From: Gammaproteobacteria bacterium
Lineage (GTDB): Bacteria > Pseudomonadota > Gammaproteobacteria > Enterobacterales > Kangiellaceae
Assembly: GCA_029880585.1 (NCBI GenBank)
Contig: JAOUOC010000006.1
Span: 1-35,699 of the forward strand
Reading direction: 5' to 3'
Length of the DNA: 35,699 nucleotides
Under the pieces are notes generated by a model. The model saw only the letters and a list, made by a program, of their open reading frames with translations, was not told where the DNA came from and searched no databases. The translations under genes were made by a program, and so were the position numbers. Position 1 is the stretch's first letter, and each line of letters starts with the position of its first letter. Below, piece after piece: positions 24,619-33,748 of this stretch.

Positions 24619-27162
24619 ATGAAAAAGAAAAAAACGCCGCTGCATCTGTTTTGTTTTTTTTGTATTTTATTTCAAGTCTTACTGTGTGCTCCTCTGCCTG
24701 CAAAGGAAATCTTACTTGATGACAAATTTTCTTCAATCAGCATTAAAGACGATTTACCAACCTTACTAGAGCCGGAGAACCAAAGATTCTCGGTTTATTA
24801 TCTTATTAACAAGCCAGAAATATTTTCTTCAGAACTGTATAACGACTCTCAGGAATTAGGCAAAGAGACATACTGGCACCGCCTTGTTATCAAATCACAA
24901 TCTTCAAACAATGGTAAATCAAGCGCCTATCTTATATTCCAAAATCCCACTATCTCCTATCTGGATGTTTTTCTTTTTAAAAATAAGCGTTTGGTGAGTA
25001 CAAAAAATCTGGGGGTTTTGAATACAACAACCCAAGGCGAATCTTTTTATCAAGGTATGATTTTTGAAATTCCATACGAAAAAAATCAAACGTTAGAGGT
25101 ATTGATCAGAAAGCAAAGTGGCGGCGCAATGATTTTGCCAATGCAATTATATGCTGAAAAACCATTCCAGAAATATTTATCACATCAATATATGTTCTGG
25201 GGAGTTGTCATTGGACTGCTGATTATTATCGCAATTTACAATACAGTAATTTTTATGTTGGTTCAGAATAAATCCTATGTCTGGTATCTGGTCTTCTATC
25301 TGGTTGTTTTTCTGCATTTATCCGGTACCTATGGATTTGGATTTTTACTTTGGTCAGATCAATTTCAGCAGAGTTTGACCAGACACCTACTGGAGCTGGA
25401 TTTTCTATTAGTCTGGATCATGATTAACTTTGCTTTGGTATTTTTAAACGCCAAAAAAATGGCTCCAATGCACTATGAAAAAGCAAAATTAATTAAGCAT
25501 GGCGCGATTATTGGCATTCCTCTTACTTTTGTAATAGAGAAGAACATTTTAGCACCTGTATTTATTACCTATTATTGTGTTTCATTATTATTTTGCCTTA
25601 GCATGGCGTTAACTTCATATAAAAATAAATTTATCCCGGCCAGATTTTATCTCTTGTCATGGTTTTTTGTTCTTTTGGGCGGTATATTGTCTCTAATGGC
25701 ATTTAGCAATTATATCCCTGCCAACTTTATCACTATCAACGGCTTTGTTATCGGCGTTCTAATCGAATTGCTGATCTTGTCCATAGCGCTTGCAGACCGA
25801 TTAAAATATACCGCTACTAATGCCATGTCCAGAGCATTTACCGACCCACAAACCAACCAGCCTAATTACTCATTTTTTATCAATCGTTTTTTGCAAGAAT
25901 TACCGGAGATGATAAAACCCAGACGAAAAGCTGTTCTAATTTTAATAAAAGCCAGCGGCTTTAGAGATTCTTTCACCTTGCTGGAAAAAAAAGCTGCCGA
26001 AGATGTCTATCAAATGCAGATCAATCGTCTGGAATCGTTGTTATCGATTGTTAACTGGTCAATACCTTTTTCAGGTCCGGGCTCAAAACCCTGTTACATG
26101 ATAGCATTGCCCAATGATCATATACTGCTGTTAGCTAATAAAAATAAACAAAAACTAGAAGATATTGCCTATGACCTGTCTCAAACAACCATTGAGCCGA
26201 TAAAGTTTAATAAATTTGAAATTAAATTTGATTTTAATATTGGTTTTGCTTTTTGCAATCTGCACACTGAAAAAGCGGAAACATGCTATCAGCATGCGCA
26301 ACTTGCTTTATTAAATGCTGAATCAAAACAAACCTGTTGGTCTGTTTATAGAGAGGAACAGGGCAAGGATCTGAAAGACAAGCTGGAGCTTTTGTTTGAT
26401 TTGAGAAAGGCTGTTAAAAATCAGGATCTGGAAATATATATTCAACCGCAATACAGTATGCACGACAGCAATCTGGTTGGAGGTGAAATACTGGTAAGAT
26501 GGAATCACCCTGAAAAAGGCATGATCAGCCCTGAATTGTTTATTCCCTTGGCAGAAGAATCCGGGGTGGTAATTGAAATTACCAAGATGATGATAGACAA
26601 AAGTTTCAGCTGGATTTCAAAACGTAATCTTTACAAATCGGAATATCATTTTTCAATCAACTTATCTGCTATCGATATCCAACAAGCCATATTAGTTCCC
26701 TATATAAGACAAAAGATTGAATCTTATCGAATTCCACCTTCGATAATCACTTTCGAAGTGACAGAAACAGCAGCTATGGAAAATCAGACTCAATTTTTGC
26801 GCGTGATTCAGGATTTACATGATATAGGATTCAAGGTTGCTATAGATGATTTTGGAAAAGAGTATTCCTCTATGCGATATTTGCAACAAATCAAGGCTGA
26901 TATCATTAAAATTGATATGTCATTTATCAGGGATATTCATAAGTCTTCTGTAAATAAAAATATAGTAAAAGCAATAATCCAAATGGCGGCATCAATAAAT
27001 GCCACAACTGTCGCTGAGGGGATTGAAACGATTGAAGAATACGAAACGCTTCATCAATATAATATTGATAATGTACAGGGATTGCTAACAGGCGAAGCTG
27101 TATCAGCCGAAAAATTCATTGATCAGTATATAAACGCTTCAACAGCAAATATAACCTCTTGA
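24619..27162 (+). CDS. 7TMR-DISM receptor with degenerate GGDEF and EAL domains (paralog 1)
   Basis: The 847-residue protein has a signal peptide (about 1-28), a periplasmic carbohydrate-binding-like DISMED2 domain (about 30-180), seven membrane helices (about 190-395), a degenerate GGDEF domain (about 405-575, with LPNDHILLL at the GGDEF site) and an EAL domain (about 587-840). EAL residues are Glu623 (GGEILVRW), Asp743-Asp744, Lys764, Glu800 and Glu803. The usual loop-6 sequence DDFGTGYSS reads DDFGKEYSS, and the C-terminal QGY---P motif reads QGLLTGEAV. It may sense an external ligand and bind or cut cyclic-di-GMP. AGGG lies before the ATG. A similar gene follows in tandem. Confidence 0.88.
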   Translation: MKKKKTPLHLFCFFCILFQVLLCAPLPAKEILLDDKFSSISIKDDLPTLLEPENQRFSVYYLINKPEIFSSELYNDSQELGKETYWHRLVIKSQSSNNGKSSAYLIFQNPTISYLDVFLFKNKRLVSTKNLGVLNTTTQGESFYQGMIFEIPYEKNQTLEVLIRKQSGGAMILPMQLYAEKPFQKYLSHQYMFWGVVIGLLIIIAIYNTVIFMLVQNKSYVWYLVFYLVVFLHLSGTYGFGFLLWSDQFQQSLTRHLLELDFLLVWIMINFALVFLNAKKMAPMHYEKAKLIKHGAIIGIPLTFVIEKNILAPVFITYYCVSLLFCLSMALTSYKNKFIPARFYLLSWFFVLLGGILSLMAFSNYIPANFITINGFVIGVLIELLILSIALADRLKYTATNAMSRAFTDPQTNQPNYSFFINRFLQELPEMIKPRRKAVLILIKASGFRDSFTLLEKKAAEDVYQMQINRLESLLSIVNWSIPFSGPGSKPCYMIALPNDHILLLANKNKQKLEDIAYDLSQTTIEPIKFNKFEIKFDFNIGFAFCNLHTEKAETCYQHAQLALLNAESKQTCWSVYREEQGKDLKDKLELLFDLRKAVKNQDLEIYIQPQYSMHDSNLVGGEILVRWNHPEKGMISPELFIPLAEESGVVIEITKMMIDKSFSWISKRNLYKSEYHFSINLSAIDIQQAILVPYIRQKIESYRIPPSIITFEVTETAAMENQTQFLRVIQDLHDIGFKVAIDDFGKEYSSMRYLQQIKADIIKIDMSFIRDIHKSSVNKNIVKAIIQMAASINATTVAEGIETIEEYETLHQYNIDNVQGLLTGEAVSAEKFIDQYINASTANITS

Positions 27163-27226
27163 TTAGACAAAACATATTGTATTTTCTTTATAGATAAATT
27201 TAATCATACAATGTTGGTTTTTGGGA

Positions 27227-27232
27227 TATACT
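27227..27232 (+). promoter_or_regulatory. Candidate -10 box for the second EAL gene
   Basis: TATACT, with CATACA (27205-27210) as a partial -35 at a 16-base spacing. Suggests that the second paralog can be transcribed independently of the first. Confidence 0.35.
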
Positions 27233-27272
27233 AGGTTTATCTTGCTGTAAGGATAATTATCAGGAAGATATA

Positions 27273-29789
27273 TTGAAAAATATATTATTAAAAATTCTTA
27301 TATTGTTGTTGGCCGGATTGGCAACAACATTGACAACATATCTTCGTGCAACAGAAATATTGCTGACAGATGTTTTTGTTGAACAACCAATTAATTTTCC
27401 TCTTGAAACGGCAATCATTCCCAAAACCAACGATTTAAGAGCCGATCAAATCATTTCTCAAGACTTGTTTTCGAAAGATAATTACAAAGCATCTCAAGCC
27501 TTGTCAGATAACATATTTTGGTACAAATTGCCCGTACAGGCAGGCGTGTTTTCGCAGGACAGCAAGAGATTTGTTCTGGTCATACAAAACAATCTTATAG
27601 AGCGTCTTGATATCTTTTTGTTTGATGGTAAAACGCTTATAAAAAAGAAGCGTCTGGGGGTCTCTGATCTGGTGATAGAACCAAGTCAGAAATTTACAGG
27701 TTCGTTTTTTGCTTTTGAAATTAATTCTGGTAAGAAACTGGACATATTAGTTAGAAAAGAAGATGTCAGAACAGCCAGTATACCAATGACCCTTTTATCC
27801 CAGAGTAGTTTTGAAACCTACATGATGGAGATTTATATTTTCTGGGGTATGCTGATTTCATTAATGCTAGTCATGGCTGTATTCAATTCCGTGATTACTT
27901 TTATCTCGCTTCATAGAGCATATTTTTGGTATTTAATATTTTACTGTGTTGTATTTGTTTACATTGCCACACTTGAAGGTTTTGGTCTTCTTTTTTGGTC
28001 AGAATCAACGCAATTATTTCTATACCGATCCTTGTTTAGTATTAACTTTGTACTACTATGGCTTGGGGTGATCTTTTCAAATATATTTTTGGATTCAGAA
28101 AAGAATGCTCCAGAATTTTATCGCTGGAAAAACCTTTTCCTGACTTTGCTTGTTATTGGATTTATCTTTTCTCTTTTAGTGCCAAAGCAAAAAATATTGA
28201 TGCTCTTCACTGTGACCAACTGGATAGTCAGCATTTATATTATATCTATGAGTGTCGTTGTGCTAAAAAAACAATTTTATCCAGCAAGGTTTTTTCTTGC
28301 CGCCTGGATATCATTATTAGTTGGTGGCTTTATAAGTTTTGCCGCTTTTAATGGAATAATACCGCCTAATTTATTTACCTTAAAAAGCCTCAGTGTTGGT
28401 GTTGCATTGGAACTTATCTTCCTGTCAATTGCCCTATCAGAAAATTTGCAATATTCTGAAAAAAGAGCAATTGCCAGAGCCTTTATTGACCCACAAAATT
28501 TACTGCCGAATTACTCTTATTTTAAAAATTACTTATTGGAAAATGAAAAATATCTATCCAAATTTCCTCAGCTTTATTTCATCGTGATAAAAGTTGACGA
28601 CTACCGTGATTTAGCTGGCTTACTTGGCAAGGATAAATTTGAAGGTGCATACCAAATGCATTCCGAAAATGCCAAAAAAGCTTTAAAACATTCCGGTTGG
28701 TGTGTTCCTTTTAAGCTACTCAATCAGGAAGACGGTTATCTTATTTCTTTGGCCAATGATCAGTTCCTGCTTTTTGCTAACCCGACCCACCATACCATCA
28801 ATGAAATTGTGCTTACGTTACTACAATGGGCTATTCACCCGGTTTATTTTGATAAAATTCGCACCAAGGTAAACTTTAAAATAGGTCTTGCAGAATACAA
28901 ACCCTATGAAACCTCAGCACAGGAATGTTACAACCATGCATTAATGGCCTTGCACGATGCAATGTCAAAGAACACCAGCTACACCTATTATGATCTCAGG
29001 CAGGAACGAGCCCTTATTGAAAAACTTCAACTCATTGATGATCTGAGAAAAGCTATTACAGATAAGGATATCTCAATAGTATTCCAACCTCAGTTTGACA
29101 TCAAAAATCAAAAACTTTACGGTGCTGAAGTGCTTTCCAGATGGCAACATCCGAGATTAGGGGAAATTCCACCATCTCAGTTTATTGCTTTGGCAGAAGA
29201 GGCTGGTATTATTTTTGATGTGACGCAAATCATAGCTGAAAAAACAATTCTTTGGCTAAATGAGCATGCACCTACAGGCAAGTTCCATCTTTCCATTAAC
29301 TTGTCAGCCTTTGATCTTCAAAACCCTTCTCTCATACCCTTTATCAGAAGTTTGAAAAAAAACTATTCATTTGATAACAAGCATATCGTTTTTGAAATTA
29401 CAGAATCCGGTTTAACATCCAATCAGGCGCATTTTTTCAGGGTGATCAAAGAGTTGCGAGATTTGGGCTTTAAGGTAGCCATTGATGACTTTGGGGTAGA
29501 ATATTCATCCATGCGTTACATTCAGCTGATGAATGCTGACATTATCAAGATAGATTCCTCTTTTGTAAGAGGGATAGAGAAGTCAAAAGTTAATCAAAGG
29601 ATTATTACTGCAACTGTACAAATTGCCGAGACAACAAAAGCCAAAACAATAGCCGAGGGAGTTCAGTCAATTGAAGAAATAGAATGGCTAAAAGAACTGG
29701 GGATTGATTATGTTCAGGGATATTATTTCAGCGAACCCTTGACCTCGGAAGAGCTTCTAAAACAATACATTAAAAAATTAATTAACTAA
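27273..29789 (+). CDS. 7TMR-DISM receptor with degenerate GGDEF and EAL domains (paralog 2)
   Basis: The 838-residue protein has the same layout as its upstream neighbour: signal peptide (about 1-28), periplasmic DISMED2 domain, seven helices (about 185-390), degenerate GGDEF (LANDQFLLF around 493) and EAL domain (about 585-835). Glu619 (YGAEVLSRW), Asp738-Asp739, Lys759 and Glu795 are kept, but the last Glu of AEGVE is Gln798. Loop 6 reads DDFGVEYSS, again with Glu in place of Gly. The C-terminal motif QGYYFSEPL is normal. The start is a TTG with GGAAG upstream; no in-frame ATG lies before the signal peptide. The 110-base gap to paralog 1 has a possible promoter. Confidence 0.87.
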   Translation: MKNILLKILILLLAGLATTLTTYLRATEILLTDVFVEQPINFPLETAIIPKTNDLRADQIISQDLFSKDNYKASQALSDNIFWYKLPVQAGVFSQDSKRFVLVIQNNLIERLDIFLFDGKTLIKKKRLGVSDLVIEPSQKFTGSFFAFEINSGKKLDILVRKEDVRTASIPMTLLSQSSFETYMMEIYIFWGMLISLMLVMAVFNSVITFISLHRAYFWYLIFYCVVFVYIATLEGFGLLFWSESTQLFLYRSLFSINFVLLWLGVIFSNIFLDSEKNAPEFYRWKNLFLTLLVIGFIFSLLVPKQKILMLFTVTNWIVSIYIISMSVVVLKKQFYPARFFLAAWISLLVGGFISFAAFNGIIPPNLFTLKSLSVGVALELIFLSIALSENLQYSEKRAIARAFIDPQNLLPNYSYFKNYLLENEKYLSKFPQLYFIVIKVDDYRDLAGLLGKDKFEGAYQMHSENAKKALKHSGWCVPFKLLNQEDGYLISLANDQFLLFANPTHHTINEIVLTLLQWAIHPVYFDKIRTKVNFKIGLAEYKPYETSAQECYNHALMALHDAMSKNTSYTYYDLRQERALIEKLQLIDDLRKAITDKDISIVFQPQFDIKNQKLYGAEVLSRWQHPRLGEIPPSQFIALAEEAGIIFDVTQIIAEKTILWLNEHAPTGKFHLSINLSAFDLQNPSLIPFIRSLKKNYSFDNKHIVFEITESGLTSNQAHFFRVIKELRDLGFKVAIDDFGVEYSSMRYIQLMNADIIKIDSSFVRGIEKSKVNQRIITATVQIAETTKAKTIAEGVQSIEEIEWLKELGIDYVQGYYFSEPLTSEELLKQYIKKLIN

Positions 29790-29856
29790 AACCATAACCA
29801 TCATTTAACAGATTATGATAAATTGATTTTCCAGATAAAACAGATCAGAAGCATAG

Positions 29857-30468
29857 ATGACAGGTTATCAGGTACCATCAAAACAGGTTGAGTTTTCCGA
29901 GAAGATCAAAAACAGTCAATTTGTCACCCGTATTGCGAATGTTGATTCCGTTGAGGCTGCCAGGCGATTCTTAAAGTTACTGAACAACCAATTTCCGGAT
30001 GCAACACATCATTGTTGGGCCTATATCGTAGGCAATCCTGAATCCACAACATTAGTAGGATGTAGTGATGATGGAGAACCCTCCGGAACGGCTGGAAAGC
30101 CAATGTTAAACGTGCTACAACATTCCGGGCTTGGTGACATTATGGCCGTTTGTACTCGATATTACGGCGGTACAAAATTGGGAACTGGCGGATTAAGCAG
30201 GGCATACGGTGGTGGCGTAAAACAGGCTTTGGAATTAGTGAAAATTAAATCAAAAATTGACTACATCCACGTACAATTCACTGTAGATTACGAAAATATA
30301 AAATCCTGCGAGAATTTGTTATCCAATTTTGAATGCAAAGATATTGTTGTTGATTATGAAGAACAAGTGACTTTCAAACTGGCTGTGGATGAAACCTCAT
30401 CTTCACAATTAAAAAGCCAGCTATATGATTTACTAAAAGGTAAACTGGAATGGAATATTATCAAATAA
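29857..30468 (+). CDS. yigZ: IMPACT-family protein YigZ
   Basis: The 203-residue protein has the IMPACT (YigZ) N-terminal domain with the signature CSDDGEPSGTAGKPML (about 70-85) and RYYGGTKLGTGGLSRAYGG (about 107-125). A C-terminal ferredoxin-like DUF1949-type domain follows. Eukaryotic IMPACT regulates GCN2; the bacterial role is unclear, with nucleic-acid binding suggested. In E. coli yigZ follows pepQ directly. Here the EAL pair lies between them. Its 3' end overlaps the next gene by 19 bases. Confidence 0.93.
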   Translation: MTGYQVPSKQVEFSEKIKNSQFVTRIANVDSVEAARRFLKLLNNQFPDATHHCWAYIVGNPESTTLVGCSDDGEPSGTAGKPMLNVLQHSGLGDIMAVCTRYYGGTKLGTGGLSRAYGGGVKQALELVKIKSKIDYIHVQFTVDYENIKSCENLLSNFECKDIVVDYEEQVTFKLAVDETSSSQLKSQLYDLLKGKLEWNIIK

Positions 30469-30821
30469 TTAAGCAAATACACCTTATTGCTGCCATCTTG
30501 TCTGTGTCAGGATTTTGCTTAAGAAGCTATTGGATGCTCACTGATAACAAATTATTGTTTAGTAAGCCGAGCAAGGTAATGCCTCATCTCATTGACACCA
30601 TTTTGCTCTCGGCAGCAATTTACATGTTAATTGCAAGCGGTGTTAATCCTTTTACCATCAAATGGCTGTTACTCAAAATTATTTTGTTGTTGCTATATAT
30701 CGTTTTTGGCAGCTTTGCACTTAAGAGAGGCAAAACAAGACAAAGAAGAATTGTTTTCTTATGTCTTGCTTTATTGTCAATTAGCGGAATTTTCACTCTA
30801 GCAATACTCAAACCATATTAA
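30450..30821 (+). CDS. SirB2-family small membrane protein
   Basis: The 123-residue protein begins YYQIIKQIHLIAAILSVSGFCLRSYWML and has about four hydrophobic helices (about 6-28, 44-64, 70-88, 99-119), which match the SirB family. A His near the N-terminus and the basic loop (LKRGKTRQRR) are typical. The family is named after a Salmonella invasion regulator, but its function is not clear. It overlaps yigZ by 19 bases, so translation is probably coupled. A short gap of 15 bases leads to the next orphan gene. Confidence 0.8.
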   Translation: MEYYQIIKQIHLIAAILSVSGFCLRSYWMLTDNKLLFSKPSKVMPHLIDTILLSAAIYMLIASGVNPFTIKWLLLKIILLLLYIVFGSFALKRGKTRQRRIVFLCLALLSISGIFTLAILKPY

Positions 30822-30836
30822 CTGGAGAAAATAATA

Positions 30837-31034
30837 ATGATAAAAAAATTACTTAGTTGGCAAAAAGATATTGCCTATACCGCATTGGTCATATTCTTAT
30901 TCGCCATCATAGACAGTCGAATTGAGGCTTTAAAAGGTGTAGTTTATTATTATGATTTCCTAATGACAGCAAAATGGTTGCTGATTGGTGGTTTTAGCAT
31001 AATGGCTATTTATCACTACTTTTTTGATTCATAA
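30837..31034 (+). CDS. Two-helix small membrane protein of unknown function
   Basis: The 65-residue protein has two hydrophobic helices (about 13-28 and 43-61) separated by a short polar stretch, and a basic N-terminus. GGAGA lies 8 bases before the ATG. It follows the SirB2-like gene by 15 bases and probably shares its transcript. I do not recognise a family. Its last 29 bases overlap, on the opposite strand, the 3' end of the acyltransferase gene. The overlap supports a real but small gene at best; coding status rests on the ribosome site and operon position. Confidence 0.58.
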   Translation: MIKKLLSWQKDIAYTALVIFLFAIIDSRIEALKGVVYYYDFLMTAKWLLIGGFSIMAIYHYFFDS

Positions 31035-31917
31035 TACTGTCGATTTCTTTATCTTTTGCTTGCCACAATTGGTTTAACCATTGCTGCATAGCCTTTCTTA
31101 TTTTGGGATCATCAATATAATTTCCTCTAACTTGATCGGGTACTTCTTCCACCACTGCATCAAGTTTCACATGTTTAACCTTGCCGCAAAGAAAATCCCA
31201 TGAGGAAAACGACGCGTTTTGAGGATAGGTAATTGTGACATTAATGACTTTGTTTATCTCATTGCCCATTAGTGATAATACATACCCCACGCCACCAGCT
31301 TTTGGTTTTAACAGGTTTTTGTAAGGTGACTTTTGAGCCGATTGCTTGGCTTTGGTAAAACGGGTACCTTCTAAAAAATTCATTACCGAAATTGGAATAT
31401 TCTTAAACTTTTCACAGGCTTTTTTAGTGGTTTTAAAATCTTCCCCCTTCCTGTGAGGATATTTTTTTAAATAGGATTTTGAATGTCTTTTCATAAACGG
31501 AAAATCCAGCGCCCACCAGGCCAGACCGATCACCGGGATCCAGATAAGTTGATGCTTCAAAAAAAACTTTAAAAAAGGAATTTTACGATTAAATGCCATT
31601 TGCAGTGCCAAAATATCAGCCCAGCTTTGGTGATTAGCTACCACCAGATACCAGTCGTTTGTTGAAAGGTTTTGCGGAAGATTAAATTCCCAAACAATAT
31701 CCTTACTGAAACGATGGATTAAAGTATTAAATGAAATCCAGATACTGGCGAACAGATTCAGAATATTGTTGCACAATCGTGTAATTATTTTGATCGGTAA
31801 AACAAACTTGACCAGTGCTACCAGTAAAATAAGTGGAACCCAAATAAGAATATTAATGATATGTAAGGATAAAGAAATTGCTCCAACCAGGTGAGCGGGT
31901 AAGAATTTAGAAAGCAT
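31006..31917 (-). CDS. PlsC-type acyltransferase (YihG-like)
   Basis: The 303-residue protein has an N-terminal membrane region (about 10-70) and a PlsC/LPLAT acyltransferase domain with H-x4-D (NHQSWAD, His96 and Asp101) and the substrate-binding EGTRF (183-187). Members move acyl groups from acyl-CoA or acyl-ACP to lysophospholipid. Overall length and the WWALDFPFMKRHSK motif match E. coli YihG, which is linked to phospholipid acyl-chain composition. The ribosome site is weak. Its end overlaps the convergent small membrane gene by 29 bases. It is divergent from ubiK. Confidence 0.87.
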   Translation of the reverse strand: MLSKFLPAHLVGAISLSLHIINILIWVPLILLVALVKFVLPIKIITRLCNNILNLFASIWISFNTLIHRFSKDIVWEFNLPQNLSTNDWYLVVANHQSWADILALQMAFNRKIPFLKFFLKHQLIWIPVIGLAWWALDFPFMKRHSKSYLKKYPHRKGEDFKTTKKACEKFKNIPISVMNFLEGTRFTKAKQSAQKSPYKNLLKPKAGGVGYVLSLMGNEINKVINVTITYPQNASFSSWDFLCGKVKHVKLDAVVEEVPDQVRGNYIDDPKIRKAMQQWLNQLWQAKDKEIDSIMNQKSSDK

Positions 31918-32025
31918 ATTATTTCAATTGACCGGAAAATCTGTACTTTGTTTTACAGAAAAAAGTTATTATCAAAAAATATGGTAAAATAAAAAACCAG
32001 TCCTGTAAATAGAGAGACCATAATC

Positions 32026-32280
32026 ATGCTTGATACCAAAACACTGGATGACCTGGCAACCAAACTTAATGATGCTATTCCACCGGGCGCAAAGGCCTTT
32101 CAGGCAGACCTGAAAAATCAATTTAAACAAATTTTGCAAACTGTTCTTGGGCAACTGGATATTGTGACTCGGGAAGAGTTTGATGCACAACTTAAAGTGC
32201 TTGAAAGAACCCGACAAAAAATTGAAGCGCTGGAAAAACAGGTTTCTGAAATTCAGGAAAACAGACACACCGAAAAATAG
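32026..32280 (+). CDS. ubiK: Ubiquinone biosynthesis accessory factor UbiK
   Basis: The 84-residue protein matches the BMFP (YqiC/UbiK) family: MLDTKTLDDLATKLNDAIP at the start, an amphipathic region, then a C-terminal coiled coil (about 44-78, TREEFDAQLKVLERTRQKIEALEKQ). UbiK forms trimers and helps UbiJ in aerobic ubiquinone assembly. GAGAG lies before the ATG. Length and sequence fit closely. It probably stands alone; a hairpin terminator overlaps its stop codon. Confidence 0.94.
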   Translation: MLDTKTLDDLATKLNDAIPPGAKAFQADLKNQFKQILQTVLGQLDIVTREEFDAQLKVLERTRQKIEALEKQVSEIQENRHTEK

Positions 32281-32288
32281 TGTGTCTG
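32262..32288. terminator. Bidirectional terminator between ubiK and the aldehyde dehydrogenase gene
   Basis: CAGACACAC (32262-32270) and GTGTGTCTG (32280-32288) form a perfect 9-bp stem with a 9-base loop. T residues follow in both directions (TTTT after CCC on the plus strand, TTTT directly on the minus strand). The ubiK stop codon lies in the loop/stem border. Confidence 0.75.
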
Positions 32289-32299
32289 CCCTTTTCGAT

Positions 32300-33748
32300 T
32301 TATGACTTGAGATAAAAACGGTAAATTAATTTGTGTATCAGTTTGCCATAAGGTGGCAGAGCAAATTTACCTGAATTAAATCGACCTTTCCTGAAAATAG
32401 ATTTTGCTTTTGAAAAAGTAATAAATCCTTCTTTTGCATGATAATGACCAATTCCTGATGCACCAATACCACCAAAAGGCAAATTATCCTGCGCTACATG
32501 GTAAACGGTTTCATTAATACAAACACCACCAGCATGCGTACTTTTCAAAATTTTGTCCTGTACCTTTTTGTCAAAACTGAAAATATATAAGGCTAACGGG
32601 CGAGGGCGAGACTGAATAAATTCTATTGCCTCATCAATTGATTTATAGGTAACAATCGGCAAAATCGGACCAAAAATTTCTTCCTGCATTATCGTACTAT
32701 CTGGATCGACATCAGTTAACAAAGTTAGCGGCATCGCGTTCTTGCTAGCTGTTTTGCCAAGCTCAATGGCCTTGGCACCTTTATCGACCGCTTCCTTAAG
32801 CCATTTGGATACACGCTTAAAATGCGTATCATTGATAATCGAAGTATACTGCCCATTTTCAAGATCAGGGTAAAGATTTGAAAATTGTGTTTTGAAAGCT
32901 GCTATCAAATCGTCCTGTTTTTCTTCAGGACATAAAACATAATCAGTGGCAACACAGGTTTGCCCGGCATTGAGACACTTTCCAAATATCATTCTTTCAA
33001 CTGCGAACTTTGGATCAATGTCGGGTGCTACAATAGCTGGAGACTTTCCACCCAACTCCAATGTTACAGGCGTAAGATTTTTGGCTGCTGCTTCCATTAC
33101 CTTTCTGCCAATACTGGTTGAACCCGTGTAGATCAGATGATCAAAAGGCAAAGAGGTAAAGGTTTGAGCAACAGTTGCATCTCCTTCAATCATGTATACT
33201 TCATCCTTTGAAAAAGCTTCACTGATGATGTCTTTTAGGATTCTATTGGTATAAGGACTGAATTCTGAAGGTTTTAACATCACCCTGTTACCTGCTGCCA
33301 AAGCCGCCACCATGGGCCCTAAAGACAGAAAGGTTGGGTAATTCCATGGCGAAATAATGCCCACTACCCCAAGAGGCTGGTACATCACATAGCCCTGAGC
33401 AGGTTGATAAAGTAAATCAATTTTGCGTTTTTCAGTTTTCATCCATTGGCGTAAATGTTTAAGGGCATGATTTATTCCCATAATAGTGGGTAAAATATCT
33501 GCCAACAGGGTTTCGTCATAGGATCGACAGCCAAAATCGGCAGATGTTGCCTTTAAGAGTTTGTCCTTATGCTTTAGAATGGACTTTTTCAGCGCCTTCA
33601 ATTGTTGTTTTCTGAGAGATTCAGAAGGATAAGGTGCTGCTTTAAAAGCGGTTTGCTGTAACTCAAAAATTTCGTGAACAATTTGTAATTGTTCATTTTT
33701 GTGAGTTGCTTTAACATCCAGAGACTTCTTACTCGCGGTTTTTGGCAT
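32300..33748 (-). CDS. Aldehyde dehydrogenase, coniferyl aldehyde dehydrogenase-like
   Basis: The start at 33748 (482 residues) has GGAAAG just before it and is preferred over a frame extension to 33844 whose 32 extra residues look unlike the family. The enzyme has SPWNYP (Asn136), the NAD site motif GSTSIG, general base Glu231 (LELGGKSP) and nucleophile Cys265 (NAGQTCVATDY). The pattern is closest to the coniferyl-aldehyde and fatty-aldehyde dehydrogenase group, lacking a C-terminal membrane anchor. Which aldehyde it oxidises is unclear. It is divergent from uvrD and convergent with ubiK. Confidence 0.88.
   Translation of the reverse strand: MPKTASKKSLDVKATHKNEQLQIVHEIFELQQTAFKAAPYPSESLRKQQLKALKKSILKHKDKLLKATSADFGCRSYDETLLADILPTIMGINHALKHLRQWMKTEKRKIDLLYQPAQGYVMYQPLGVVGIISPWNYPTFLSLGPMVAALAAGNRVMLKPSEFSPYTNRILKDIISEAFSKDEVYMIEGDATVAQTFTSLPFDHLIYTGSTSIGRKVMEAAAKNLTPVTLELGGKSPAIVAPDIDPKFAVERMIFGKCLNAGQTCVATDYVLCPEEKQDDLIAAFKTQFSNLYPDLENGQYTSIINDTHFKRVSKWLKEAVDKGAKAIELGKTASKNAMPLTLLTDVDPDSTIMQEEIFGPILPIVTYKSIDEAIEFIQSRPRPLALYIFSFDKKVQDKILKSTHAGGVCINETVYHVAQDNLPFGGIGASGIGHYHAKEGFITFSKAKSIFRKGRFNSGKFALPPYGKLIHKLIYRFYLKS

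Noticed and set aside
31972-32268. 98-residue minus-strand frame opposite ubiK
   Set aside because: Shadow of the clearly recognisable UbiK coding sequence.
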